From: Fistularia commersonii
Lineage: Eukaryota > Chordata > Actinopteri > Syngnathiformes > Fistulariidae
NCBI GenBank assembly: GCA_037954325.1
Contig: JBBMNZ010000007.1
Coordinates: forward strand, 14,795,001-14,859,000
DNA: 64,000 bases
Direction of reading: 5' to 3'
The notes under the pieces were generated by a model. That model searched no databases. It was not told the DNA's origin and saw only the letters and a program-made list of their open reading frames with translations. Position 1 is the stretch's first letter. Each line of letters starts with the position of its first letter. This document shows, piece after piece, positions 1 to 12,118 of this stretch. Made by a program: the position numbers and the translations under genes.

Positions 1-869
1 CAACTTTTAAATGGATTGTACAACACCTTATATAAGTTATAAATGTTTTTATTGCTGCAAAGTGTTTCATTATTGCTGCAGCACAATTGTTATTATCTCT
101 TTTGAGAGTTTCATTTTGTGGGTTATGTTACCGTTGTATGTTGTTTGTGAAATTTTCTTGGAAAAAGGGGCCCTAATCAAAATTAAAGTGTGTTCACGAT
201 TCAATGATTTCCCTTTCAAAATAGCCATAAAAATCTTGGGACAAATCAACCACACAATACAATTTCCCTGAAATAAAACATTGTGATTCACTTGACTTGT
301 TATTGTCTGTTCATAATGGAAAGTGATACGACCGATCACTGTTATTGGGTTCAAGCTTGACTTATGTCATAATAGTTGTTGTGTTGAACAATCAGAGCAT
401 GGGCAGTTGATTTGGAGATATTTCTGTCAAATATATATGTGCACCAACATTCTACTAAGACTCCACTCTTCTGAAGCAGTGAATCTGAGGGACTATATTT
501 AGATTTGTTGTCGTCTATTATCCAATAAACACATGGGACTTTTCTCCAACATTTGCTCGCATAAGCAGCTCACTTGTCTTGTTGTTTCTGGTGAAGGAGC
601 TGCATTAGAAACAGATGTTCCCTTAATCCTCGCTCATGGGTCCGTCTGTGCCTCCTGTAGTATATTTTGCTGTCACGAGCAGCACTTATATTCCTTTCTT
701 CGGTCTAAAACATGTTCACAATAGATGGACTCAGGGCAACGGCTTCACTTGGAAAGCCAGTCACATTGCCCTTTCCACTAGCACTGTTCCACAATTCCAC
801 ACAGTGGAAAGTGCACACGCCCGAGGGCTGCGGGGTGTACAAGCCTGTCCTTGGTTTCAGTTCCTCTGT

Positions 870-890
870 TGTGTGTGTGTGTGTGTGTGT
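870..890 (+). repeat. (TG)10 microsatellite
   Basis: A short uninterrupted TG array in otherwise unique DNA. Confidence 0.95.
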
Positions 891-3615
891 CTGTTGTGTG
901 TTGCAGGGTGAAACAAAAAGATGACAGAAACAATGGCTGCCGGATGATGATGTGACACTGCAGCTTGGCTGCTCATCTTCATGTCCCAAAATTAAAAGGA
1001 TTGCATCAGAGACAAATAAGATTAGCTGGGTCTTTGAGGAAAGTATGCGTGGGGGTTACCAAACACTGCTGAATCACAGACTACCATGCCCTGTACCTAC
1101 TGAAACTCTTGCTAACTATTTACATTGCAGACTACGACAAAGATTATTTTTCAGAAATAACACAGGTAAAGTCATTATAGTGTCTGTTTAGAATACCAGC
1201 AAAGAATGCTGTGGAGACAGAACTATTTTTGTCCAAAAATGGGAGCCTTTTTTATCCTTTGAGGCGTTCCATGAAAAGACGTTCAGAGATCTGAAGATCT
1301 CGTGGGTGTTGAAAAAGCAATCGATTGGAAAAAAACACAAAAAAAAAGACAGAGGCAGGGATGATTTGACTGAAATAATTCAAATAGCTGACCTTGAAAT
1401 AAATTATTTTATGCTAAATTGCTCAATGTAAAGCTAGCTGATAGCTTCATGGATGAATTTTGATCAACTGAACTGTCCAGAAGACAGATTCAATTGACTT
1501 TTTGAGTTAGTCAACCGTACATTATCTTCTGACCTCTGTTCATCATTGATCCATACTCTGTGACCTTTTTGGCCATATTTTGAAGGCCAGCTGCCAAGGC
1601 TAATCGGATAATGGAGGAAAATACAATGCTACCTAGACCACCTGAGACAATGTTGGCACCCCTTGGCAATGAGTTGACTTACTTACTTTTCTAGAATGGT
1701 ATCATACATGGACAGTTGTGGGAGGTCGAGTACATCTCGCAATAAGAAGCAGTGGGATTCACAGAAACACTTACTGGATCTGAGTTCCTTCCAGATATAC
1801 AGAGTAAATATGCATCGATATTTAAACGAATCATTTATTTTGTGATAATACTAGCTGTTTTGCAAGATCAATGCATCCAAAACATGCAAATTAAAGGAAA
1901 TGACCCAACATCTGCTGTGATGTTATCAATGAAACAACCACCACTAAGATTCAGTTGTGATGTTTGCCACAATGTATGATAAATGACTACTTTTAAAAGG
2001 TAAAATTTTAATAAGTGAAGTTTCAAAGACTGTTCTGTACAATTTGATATTTTGGAAACATTTCTCTCCATCTTAGGTTAATATGTCGGTCTGTATTTCA
2101 TAACCAGGTGATGGAACCAAGCAGGGGAGCAGAGGACAGCTGCTTACTGCTGTGGACGATAGATGACGGATGCTGCTGCAGCACGTCAGGACGGTGGGAG
2201 GCCACTGCATCTGCTGCCGGAGAGGAACAGCAGGAGAGCATATAGGCAATGAGGTAAGGATAAACCATCTGTAATGAAACAATATCAACTTTCACCAATT
2301 GGAATTCTTAGCCATCATATGGATAGATAGGAATAGAGACACCTGAATTGGATCGATGTGATAGTAAACTCACAGAAGTAAAATTATTCATCTATTTCTA
2401 CATGAACAGTTGGTCATACTATGCTCACCACTGGAGAAAGATCTCTACAACTAGTGATCATTTTGGCCTCTGTCTTTAGTTAGTGTAGATTCTGTATATC
2501 TGTTGTTGACTAGTATTGTCAAAAGAAGCTTTCTCTTGCTTTCTCTTGAAGCTTTCTCTTGAGCTTGCATTTTGTTTTCAGCATTTAACTAGTTACTATT
2601 TGGGAGCTCAGAAATTTCCAAGTTTGGGTAAAATGAAGGAAGTACATGGTTTAACCCAACTAGTTAACAATTAATCAGGACGCAAAACCTTCTTCACTAG
2701 TAAGGTCAAAAAAGGCTTTGGGCTCAATCTACCTTGTGCTTCGTGATTTTAAAACTCAATATTTTATTAGTAAGACTTTGTGTGCTTGGTTTGTTTTTTA
2801 GATTTTATTAGTGACCCCCCAAAATGGCTGTTAATGTACATAGCACTGCTAGTGTTGCATCTGGCATGAAAAGTCAAGCTTCAGGTACAATTCAGACAAA
2901 GTTATATCGGTTACAAAAATGTGAATGCTTAGATATTTTTTTCTAAACAGTAGAGAATATGATCTGCTGCTTTGTGTGGAGAAAGAAGTCCAAGCAGCTG
3001 TGTAATACTTATGTGTGGCCCCTTCCTTTCATCAAGTACCCTTGTTAATCTAATGGGTCTTGAATGTTTCGAATGATTCATGGTGGCAATAGAGCTGATG
3101 ATTTGCCTGGCAGGGCAAGGAATGGCAACAGAGGTGGAAGGGGGAAATCCATCCCTGTACCAATATTACATTTAATAATCTGTGGACTGAAAAATCAGTT
3201 TGCCCAGTCAATTTAACATCTTTTGGCCCTTGTCATTATGTAGGCATGTTGGAATGTAAGTTCTCAATATCCTATATTTCAGTCCACTTGACTTCTTATC
3301 CAAATACATAGAGAGGACTTTGAGTACTCACTGCATGTTTAAAGTCAAGATACAAAAACTTGTTTTCTTGCTGATAAACATGTGCAGTCTACGATAGATT
3401 TGCAAGTCGAGTTAGCAGCTGTATAACCATCAATTGGTGCAGTGGGAAAATAATCACCATTTCTGCTTTTGTTTTGTTTTTTTATTATGGATTATATTTC
3501 ATGTTTTTTTTTTGTAGGTACCATACAGGGAAAATAGAATGAGTTGTTATATGTTGCTGACATATAAATGTTCTGGGTGTGACTAATTTCAACTGAAGAA
3601 TGTGAAAAATCACAA

Positions 3616-3636
3616 TGCATTACAAAAAGTAATGCA
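3616..3636. repeat. Perfect 8-bp inverted repeat around five A residues
   Basis: TGCATTAC and GTAATGCA flank AAAAA, and a further GTAATG follows. Repeated TAATGCATTAC motifs occur in some fish hAT-type transposon ends, so it may be a remnant. Confidence 0.6.
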
Positions 3637-4730
3637 GTAGGTAATGTATATATTTAATGATCCATGCATCTTAGGGCAAAGCTAAAACCTGATCCACAGA
3701 AACATTTTCTTTGAAAGTGCTGCTAGGAGGGAGCTGAAGCTTCTTTTTGTACCCTGGTAATTCGCTACACGCGATCAGCAGACCATCTGATTTGGTCTGG
3801 CAGTTGGCAAGGATAGGGAGGTGTGTGTTGCCGTTGACAAGTCAGAGGCGAGTCCTGTGCTGACAGGGCGCACTCCTCCTCAAGTGGCAATGCACGTGAG
3901 CCGTTATAAACAAGGCAAATTCCGAAAAAAAAAAGACTGCATCTTTGTGGCCATGTCTTATTTTGGCCTACATGTTTCTGAGTCCGTCTCCCTGCTTCTC
4001 AATTCAATTTGCATCTCTTTCCTTTCAACGTCTCTGTGTCTCTCTGCCTTTTTTTTTTACTGAGCTGCTATATTTTTTTGGTGTCCGGCATCACACTGTC
4101 TTGATTGTCACTGTGAAGCAGCCAGCTGGCTGAGGATCAATGATGGAAACCTTTAGATGGGCTGATTGTGAATGATACAGTGTCATGTTTGCAGCCACAG
4201 TTGGTTTGAATTAATTTTACATCTTGCTGTTTATAATGAATCCCTCCTCAGTATATGTAATTTCACACCAAGATTTGTGCTTGATAATTGAGTGGATTGA
4301 GACCCTGTCGTGTATGTTGGTGTGTGCGTGTGTCTGTTTTTCTTGTATGTCAGTGCATTGCTGCATGTCATCCGCCACTGCAGTAGCTTGAGGGTCAGTA
4401 CAGCTGTCTTTCAATCCAGGGAGTGAGGCTTGAGATGAGTTTACAAGAGTTCAGTCATGGTCCTCCTCCTCCTGGTGGACAGAAATCACTGACAGCTGAC
4501 AGGAGAAGTGCGACAGAAGCAACAATGACCAATGACAGCCTTAATCTCACTGTGCTGTTTCAACCCCCGCCCGCCATCCCATGCCATACACACACATGCA
4601 CCCCAAAAATATGTGGGACTGATCAAACTGGAAATCTCAAACCATCTCCAGTACAATTTGACAACTGTTAAACTTAATGTAAAAAATTCTGATTGGTTGT
4701 GAATTTTATCCTTTCTTGAAATGATTATCG

Positions 4731-5018
4731 CTATATATACAGTTTCTTTGCTTTGTTATGAATCAGTTCTGACCAAGAAGTCCATTCACCTCTTAGAACA
4801 AGGTTTAACGCGAGCATAACGTTATACATACTCATGCTATCTCCATCCATCTCTCTGATCAATCTATCCATCTTCAATATGATGTTACATAATTGTTGCT
4901 GATTGTCAACAGTGCACTTAATAGAAACAGCTTTTGTTATCTTGGAGGTTTTATCTGGAACATCGTATCGAGACAATATCTTGTCACTAGTTACTTTGAA
5001 ATTTTCCACCCATGCCAA
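4731..5018 (-). other. Unassigned open frame, 95 residues
   Basis: A minus-strand frame that opens MAWVENFKVTSDKIL and contains KMDRLIREMDGDSMSMYNVML and LRGEWTSWSELI. Its amino-acid mix is balanced and charged, more like a real protein than most chance frames here, although the DNA is AT-rich. There is no visible signal peptide, membrane segment or catalytic motif and I do not recognise a family. It could be an exon, a fragment of an old transposon, or chance. Confidence 0.2.
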
Positions 5019-6000
5019 TTACCTTTTGCTTTGGGCTGCAAAAAAAACGTAATTGCGCACAGCTGGAATCAAGCAACACTGTGGGCTGCAGGAGTTAATA
5101 CAGAAGGAGCAGAAGTGGAGGTCCAACTTCCCCATTCTCTAGTTGATTTAGCTTAGGCCCTTTCAGAGTGGCTGTGCTCAGATATTAAAAAAACAAAAAC
5201 AGGAATTTCCGGGTTAGAAACAGTGATACCTTTCCTGATGTAGCATTAAACCTCTGAGATAAATGTGTTTGCCCTGTTATTTGACTACATTCTGCCATTT
5301 TGGAGTTGTTTTAAAAGCCCAGGGGCCCATAGCTGGGCCTCAAACATTTGACTAACACTGAATGACATCACATATAAATGTAAAACAAAGGGCAAATCAA
5401 TCTGCGGTCCCTCACCTACTTCTACAAGCACTCGAATGCGCCTCGTTTTTTGTTTCTCTCAAGAAAACTGTTATTTTACAGACACTTGAGTTCCTTGGAG
5501 TAAAGACTGTATGCCGGAATGTGGATTTTACAAACACCAGGGAAGGGATTAACTAAAAATAGTCTAATGTTATGGAATTGGAGAGTATCTGCTGCTTCAA
5601 AGTGTTTTCTCCAGATAATCGTGGTATATCTGGATTAGATAATCACTTGACATCTGGCCCTGATGGACTCAGTGCAAAGAATGAAGTGAAGCCTAATGGC
5701 TTTAATAAAGCTGAGCCCACGCTCAACTAATATGTTACAGAGAAGACGGAGAGCAATTACGTCACTTTATCAGACAGTAAACCACCCAAATAAATGTACA
5801 GTTTTCATTGGAATGTACTTCCACATTGGAGGACAGGTCTTATTTCTTAGTAAGGCTTGAGCAAAAGCATCCTGGTATCTATAAACCATGATTCACTTTA
5901 GCAAGAATGGTTCTGTTTAGTTTTTGTGCTGCATATGTTCCTATATATATATATCTTATTGGCCTAATAATAACCAAAATGTTCTTATCATATTGTTTAA

Positions 6001-6100
6001 GATAAGATAAGATAAGATAAGATAAGATAAGATAAGATAAGATAAGATAAGAACAACTTTATTTATCCCGAAGGAAATTGTTGTGCCAGAGTATCAAGCA
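6001..6100 (-). mobile_element. Retroposon 3' end with (TTATC)n tail
   Basis: Ten perfect copies of GATAA (6001-6050) are followed by AACTTTATTTATCCCGAAGG and AAATTGTTGTGCCAGAGTA. On the minus strand this is a retroposon end, CAATTTCCTTCGGGATAAAT then AAAGTTG, with a TTATC tandem tail. It resembles the end of the SINE at 30175-30366. The pentamer array is therefore the element's tail rather than an independent microsatellite. The body beyond 6100 is not recognisable. Confidence 0.65.
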
Positions 6101-9100
6101 AAAACATAACAATAATAGATCATTTAAATTACTTCTTTAGATTCTGCTGTGCTGAGAACACAGGGGAACGATAGCATGTCTTTTGAAATTAAATGATGGA
6201 ATACTTTTAGCCTTCATGACACAAATCTGAGGTCTTTGTTCAAGTAAACCAGAAGTACACTGTTTGGTGCACCAATGTCATTTATGGTCCCTGATAAATA
6301 GTGTGTGTTCAGTGGTGACGCTACATACTAAAGATTTCGTAATAGTGTCTGTTAGACACTTCTACTACTCAATTAGTACAAGTAATGCCTCAAGGGCTTG
6401 TTCTATACACTAAAAATGCTCAATTCCTGTTGATGAAGCTGTAAATCATTGCTTTTATTTGAATAAAGAATGTGTAGTTGGATTCCTCTGTTTAGATTGA
6501 CCGGGTTTGTGTGAAAAAGGCTGCTAATGGGATTAGGTTTCCCCCGTGTCCTGTGTAAAAATGCAGTAGTCGAGAAAATAAATAAATGACAAAATAAATT
6601 AAAAGCATGTCTTTAATTGGGCAAATCTCCCAGAGATTGCTGATCAGTCTTAGAAAAAGAAACAGCACAAGATAAAATGGAAACAATATATTATATGACA
6701 GCATTACATTGGTGTGAAAATGATTCCATGCATTAGGTGCCTAAAGACAAAACGTTTCCATGCCAGCTTTTGGCTGAGGAAAAGAAAATGGACAATTTCC
6801 ACATAATCAAGATTCAGAGTTGTCTAGTTATAAGCTAAAAGAGCAGATGAATCATTTTTATATGTTTGTTTCTTTTTCCCAGAATGGTGTTGTAATGTCA
6901 TAAACAGTAAAGTGAAACAAATCCATTTCTGGGGTAGAAAAGGATAAGAGAATATTTTGTGGTTCATTTTTAGCCACTATGAAACAAGCAAATCCTCATT
7001 TTAAGGTAATGTGAGACTTCATCCGTAAACTACACATTTATGGTCAATAAAAAATGAAAGAATAAAGACAGCATTAGATTCCGAAAATTGGCCATTCACA
7101 GGTGCAAAAAAAAAGACGTTCTACTGTGCATGTGTCCTTCAAGACGAATGATCGACAAAGTAATACATTTTTCTGGATATAATTTATTCATATCTTGCTT
7201 AATGGCCTGTGCCAACACTGCCACTAACATTAGTAAATGGTAAGGGCTAAAAAAGTTTAGAATACCCCATGAGTCCGGTTTGACTGATGCTATGACACAC
7301 AGCAACTGAGTGATCCCTTCCGCCCTGCCATTGGCTGGAAAGAAACACCCCTGTGCTCCTTCCTACTTTCTGTCCCAGTTCAGGGCGAGCTGCCCAGAAT
7401 CCCAAATGTCACCGGATGGCTTAAGAAATGACAGCTGCTGCCACATCTTCCCTGCATTCCGAGAAGTGTTGAAAGGGACAAAGTGACATTTGCAGCAACA
7501 CCCCTTAACATCCCCTACTCTTCCTCTCACTGTGTTTCCACCATGCTGACCCTCATTTTTTGCCCTACCGTGCCTAAGAATGTATGGGACAGTAGTTTGT
7601 TTTCCAGGCCAAACATCATGCTGTGTCTGACATTCATCATTTATTGATGGCTTGTACTTAGTTTACAGCAGGAGAGTGTTTAGCTTTAGCTTCTCTCACA
7701 CTGGCTGATCTGTAGGGAGGGACTCCCCACTGTGGGCCCATATGTATTCACTGCACGACTGGAGCAACTATTGACTGTGTTGTTTTCCATCCCTGCCTCT
7801 CATTTTGTTTGCATTTTACCCTCCTGTCACTCGGAACTGAAATCACGATGTATTTAGATTACACCTGTGATGTTCACAAAATATAATAACTGAAATGAAA
7901 TAGCTTGTGAAATGATAGGATATCTAGTTTTATTGAGGTAAAAGTAGTCCACCATGGTGCTCCTTCTTTCATTTCCTACAGCCCACAAAGAACTTTCTCC
8001 TTTTCCATCTAATCCCTACCTGGCAGGGGTTTGATTTGCTTCCATCTGCATCTGCGCTTGGACAGTTGGTTAATTTTAGCCGTAAATTAGCAGGGATTAA
8101 GCTGCAGTGGACACCACCGATCACAACATAAAACGCATATTGAGATGCTAATGTGTGACACTATCGGGTATTAATATCGCACTTACCATGTTACAGGCAC
8201 AAAGATATAAACGACAAATTACATGTGCTTACATGCAGAAGTATATGGTTACACCTAATAGTTCAATATAACAAAAAAATGCTAACTGAGATCAAATTTA
8301 CTTGTCAAAGCCCATCCAAGCAAAGAAGCTCATTATTGAGAGCCAACAGCCCACTCTGAATTAACTGACTTTATTAGACAGATATAATAACTGAAAGTTA
8401 ACTACCGAACAAAAATCATAACAAAATATCATATCAAAATATCAATGTGTGAGATAGCTATCCTTAATCTGTAATTCACAAAGTATAAATGTTTTCATGC
8501 ATGCATATGTTTATAAACACTTTGTTGAAATGTTACTTATAGATACTTTTGTCTTGGAAACATGACACAAGATACAATTTCTTAACTGCATGTGAATTAT
8601 TATGATTATAGATACAAACATACTTATTACTTTTTATTATATTATGATAAAGCTGTCTACCTCCTGCCACAGTGTGTTTGCTCTGGAGGCGATTTGTATT
8701 CATATGAATAATTAAGTCTAACAACATTGTCTACATCGTGTTTCAGGCACAAATGTAATTATTGTAAAGTCTTTAGCAACGCAACTTCTGAGAGGCAAAA
8801 TATTTCCATTATATTTCAAATAGTGATCTGCAGGGTACATATGATTTAAAAAATGTTAATAATTTATCATTGCTTTGAGCATTATTTTGCATAGAGAGCG
8901 CATTTGAAGGTGATGATTAATTAACAAAGGCTAAAGTCAGACTAAGATATATTTTGCCTTTCAGTTTTTTAATTAACAATCAGACAGTGTTATAAAAATT
9001 CATGGCCACTTGTAGTCTGCAATAAAAGGGATACAGGGCCTTCATCGTGCACAAGAACGATGACAAAGATGTCGAGATGGTAATGTCCACGGCTGTAAAG

Positions 9101-9477
9101 CTACCCAGCAGTTACCCAAATTGTCTCACACTAAAAAGCCATCTAGAGACTTACAGGATCCCATTTGGGGATTTAGCATCTGCATGACTCCCTTGAATAG
9201 CCGAATGGCCATTATATCTCCTGGTGCTCCACTTGCATTCAGATGTGAGCATCTCCATTTTAAGTAGGCCTATATGCAAGTCTATTCCATCTCAGCTTTG
9301 CAGCAATTAAGCAAATGACAGAAATGGAGCAGTGGAAAAAGCGCTATCCTGCCAAATATGCACCTTTTTTAGAGAAAGACTTCATGATAATATTCAAACA
9401 TTAGGCATAACAATAATCTGCCCAGACAGCTGGACCTGATTAAAGTCATAGCTGTCCATAATATAAGCTGAATTCCA
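6101..9477. other. Intergenic DNA, no gene seen
   Basis: No convincing coding potential. The section about 8020-8110 has tightly packed TTAATTTTAG, CGTAAATTAG and GGGATTAAGC homeodomain-like words, which suggests possible regulatory DNA. Confidence 0.55.
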
Positions 9478-10142
9478 TGTGAGAGCAGAGAACAGGTTGA
9501 GGAAAATCTAGAGAGGTGGAGGTATGCTCTGGAAAGGAGAGGAATGAAAGTCAGTCGCAGAAAGACACAATATATGTGTGTGAATGAGAGGAACTCAGGT
9601 GGAACAGTGAGGCTACAGGGAGTTGAGCTCAAGAAGCTGGAGGATTTCAGGTACTTGGGGTCAACAGTCCAGAGCATAGTGGAAAAGAGGTGAAGAGACA
9701 GGTCCAAGCGGGTTGGAATGGGTGGATAAAAGTGTCAGGGGTACTATGTGAAAGAAGACTATCTGCCAGAATGAATGGAAAGGTGACCAGCGATGTTGTA
9801 TGGCCTAGAAACAGTTACAATGACGAAAAGACAGGAGGCAGAACTAGGGGTTGTAGAGATGAAGATGTTGAGGTTCTCTTTGGGAGTGACCAGGATGGAA
9901 AGGATAAGGAATGGATCTATCAGAGGAACAGTACATGTTCAAAGACAGATGCTGGAATTGGAGCTGCAAGGCAGGATTCTAGAGGAAGTCCAAAGAGAAG
10001 AGTTATGGATGTAATGAGAGAGGATATGAATATAGTTGGTATGAGAGAGGAGGATACAGAGAATAGGGTTAGAAGGAGAAGTTTGATCGGCTGTTGCGAC
10101 CCCTGAAGGGAAAAGCCAAAAGGAAAAGAAGAAGAAAAAGAC
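9478..10142 (+). mobile_element. 5'-truncated, decayed LINE (non-LTR retrotransposon), reverse transcriptase C-terminal part
   Basis: Conceptual translation gives pieces I recognise from an abundant fish LINE ORF2 C-terminus: WRYALERRGMKVSR, CVNER and RYLGSTVQS in one frame from 9481, then MLYGLETVTMTKRQEAEL and LRFSLGVTRMERIRN from 9793, then SPKRRVMDVMREDM and a final CCDP stop near 10106. The frames change near 9690 and 9980 and there are stops, so it is dead. Between RGTVHV and RQMLELEL (about 9940) the segment containing the usual RWFGHV motif is missing, an internal deletion. The 3' end runs through GACCCCTGAAGGGAAAAGCC into an AAG-rich tail at 10110-10142. Only the last part of a full element is present, typical of 5' truncation. 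I believe it is RTE-like but am not sure of the clade. Confidence 0.88.
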
Positions 10143-12118
10143 AGCAGGCAATGAATAGAGGGAATTGATCAAATTGGCTCAGTTACAATTGTGCTGTTTC
10201 AATGTGTCCAAAGAAACTTGTGACTCATGACGCATCTCTGGTTGTTGTCAGGGTCATGTGTTTAAAAAAAAAGGACTGCATTGTTTGAGAGAAACTGCTT
10301 TAAACATATCTAACTTGTTTTGAACAAAATAATTATAAAGGTCACACGAAAGCTGTAACCTTGGATTACAAATCTGGAAGCAAAAGTCTTTATCAAGCCC
10401 ATGGCAGTTTTAAATCTGTAACAAGGAGGCCAGCTTGACAATTTTGACAGAGAGGATAAATGTAGACACATTATGTAATTCTGTGCCGTCTGTTAAGATT
10501 CCCAGTCATCCAGTCGTAGCATTTGCAGATTCACTGCTTTATGTTCTGTTACAAACTTGACCCCTGATTTGGCCACCCCAGGGCATGTCTACCAAAGTTG
10601 AAGATGTTTTTTTCTCAAGTCGTAGTAAGACTCAGTGTATCAACTTACCTGTTACTCAATAGCAGAGCAAACGTGTATTTACCGCAAATTCAAACTGTTG
10701 GGATAGCACCGATATAAAACGCTGATCAAGGCTCTCTGTTTTTTGCAGCCATGTTCAGCAAAAGTGCCACATCAGGAAGAAAAATGTATTAATGTTTCTC
10801 TTCTGCAACCCATTGACAGGGTTTGTGAGGAAACCTTATCCCTTCCAGACAACAATAATATGACACTTGCAACAGCAGCAAAGCTGAATCTGGCCATCCA
10901 ATTTTGAAGATATTTGCCAGAAACAGTTGGAAGTGGTCTCAAATTCTAGTCTTTCCAACTATTAGATGCTGATTTTGAGAAAATCTCCTATTGATTATTT
11001 ATCTGTCTTACTGCTGACAGAAAGTCATCACGGCTACACTCAAACACTTTCAGTCGATGCTTCAAGCACAGAATGATACGAACGGAGTGATTTAAACCTT
11101 ATTGCTTGGTCAAGGTATTAGATCTCCTGTGTGTATGTTATCTTACTTGGAAATGCACAATTAACAGCCATGACACCCAATCCATGAGAGTGAAGACTCC
11201 CCACCCGTCCTCGGCTGGTGTAATCCATCGTCCCCCTGGAACAACCCAGGTCGAATTGCATTACCTGTTGCATCAAATTGCATTCAGGGAATTCAATACA
11301 CTCTCTGAATTGATTGTCTTCTCACGCCTGAGACTTTCGTAAATCCCTTCTTTTATTGTCCACAACAAAATTGTATCAATATATATATAAAGATATATCT
11401 CTCTCTATAGATAAACAGATATATACACATATAGATATATACACACACATATACATATGTATATATATGTGTGTGTGTAAAGACAAAATATCAAAATATG
11501 TATTAGTTGGCTGTCAGTAAAAGAAAATAATAATTTATCAATGTCTAGGTTTATTGCAGCTATTGACATTTGCCATTTATAACAATTGGTTAATTGCTGG
11601 TAGCTTTGATTAAATTATATTTTTTGATATTTCTGATTTCTTGTCCAACAAATTCTAACCCAAAATATAAAGAATTGGTGATGTCTATGAATAAGTGACT
11701 TTACTTGTCACTTTCATTGTACCACTTGGGCTGAGATATTTCTCTTCTCAACAATAAATGGGATAATATAGTAGGTAAAGTAGAAATAAAAATTAAATTG
11801 AAAGAAGTAAAGTAAAATGAAATTTTCATGGAAATACTTATAAAAAAAGACCATTTAGAAAATGTTATCATTTTATTAATGCGCATCTAGCAAATGCAAA
11901 AATCTCTTACATGATCAAGATTACTCTGAGAGACCTCAGAAATACAAAATATATTTTTTCTTGACGGATTTCCTTTTTTGGCCGAGAACCGATCATAATG
12001 TCATCACACTGTAGGAAGTGACATCACATGTTGATAGCATGGTTGAGGCACGCCTCCCTCGAAAGAAGGAGAGGGGTGAGTGCAAGGGATAGATCAGAGG
12101 CAGACATTGGCTTGGCAG
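10143..12118. other. Intergenic DNA upstream of lrrc38
   Basis: Nothing coding is seen between the LINE and the CpG cluster, apart from the low-complexity tract at 11377. Distal promoter elements may lie here but none is distinct except the CRE-like word at 12019. Confidence 0.55.
11377..11480 (+). repeat. TA/CA/GATA low-complexity tract
   Basis: Interspersed ATAT, GATATA, CACACA and TGTGTG units, about 600 bases upstream of the lrrc38 CpG cluster. It is partly self-complementary (CACACACATATACATATG against TATATATGTGTGTGTG). Confidence 0.85.

Larger units (their letters stand above)
1..6000. other. Upstream intergenic DNA, no gene seen
   Basis: AT-rich DNA with only short, compositional reading frames apart from the unassigned minus-strand frame at 4731-5018. 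Notable items are a TG array at 870, a small tandem repeat of GAAGCTTTCTCTTG at about 2525-2562, and the inverted repeat at 3616. No splice-flanked coding exon was recognised on either strand. Confidence 0.6.

Noticed and set aside
9369..9707. 112-codon minus-strand frame
   Set aside because: It is antisense to the LINE reverse-transcriptase fragment.
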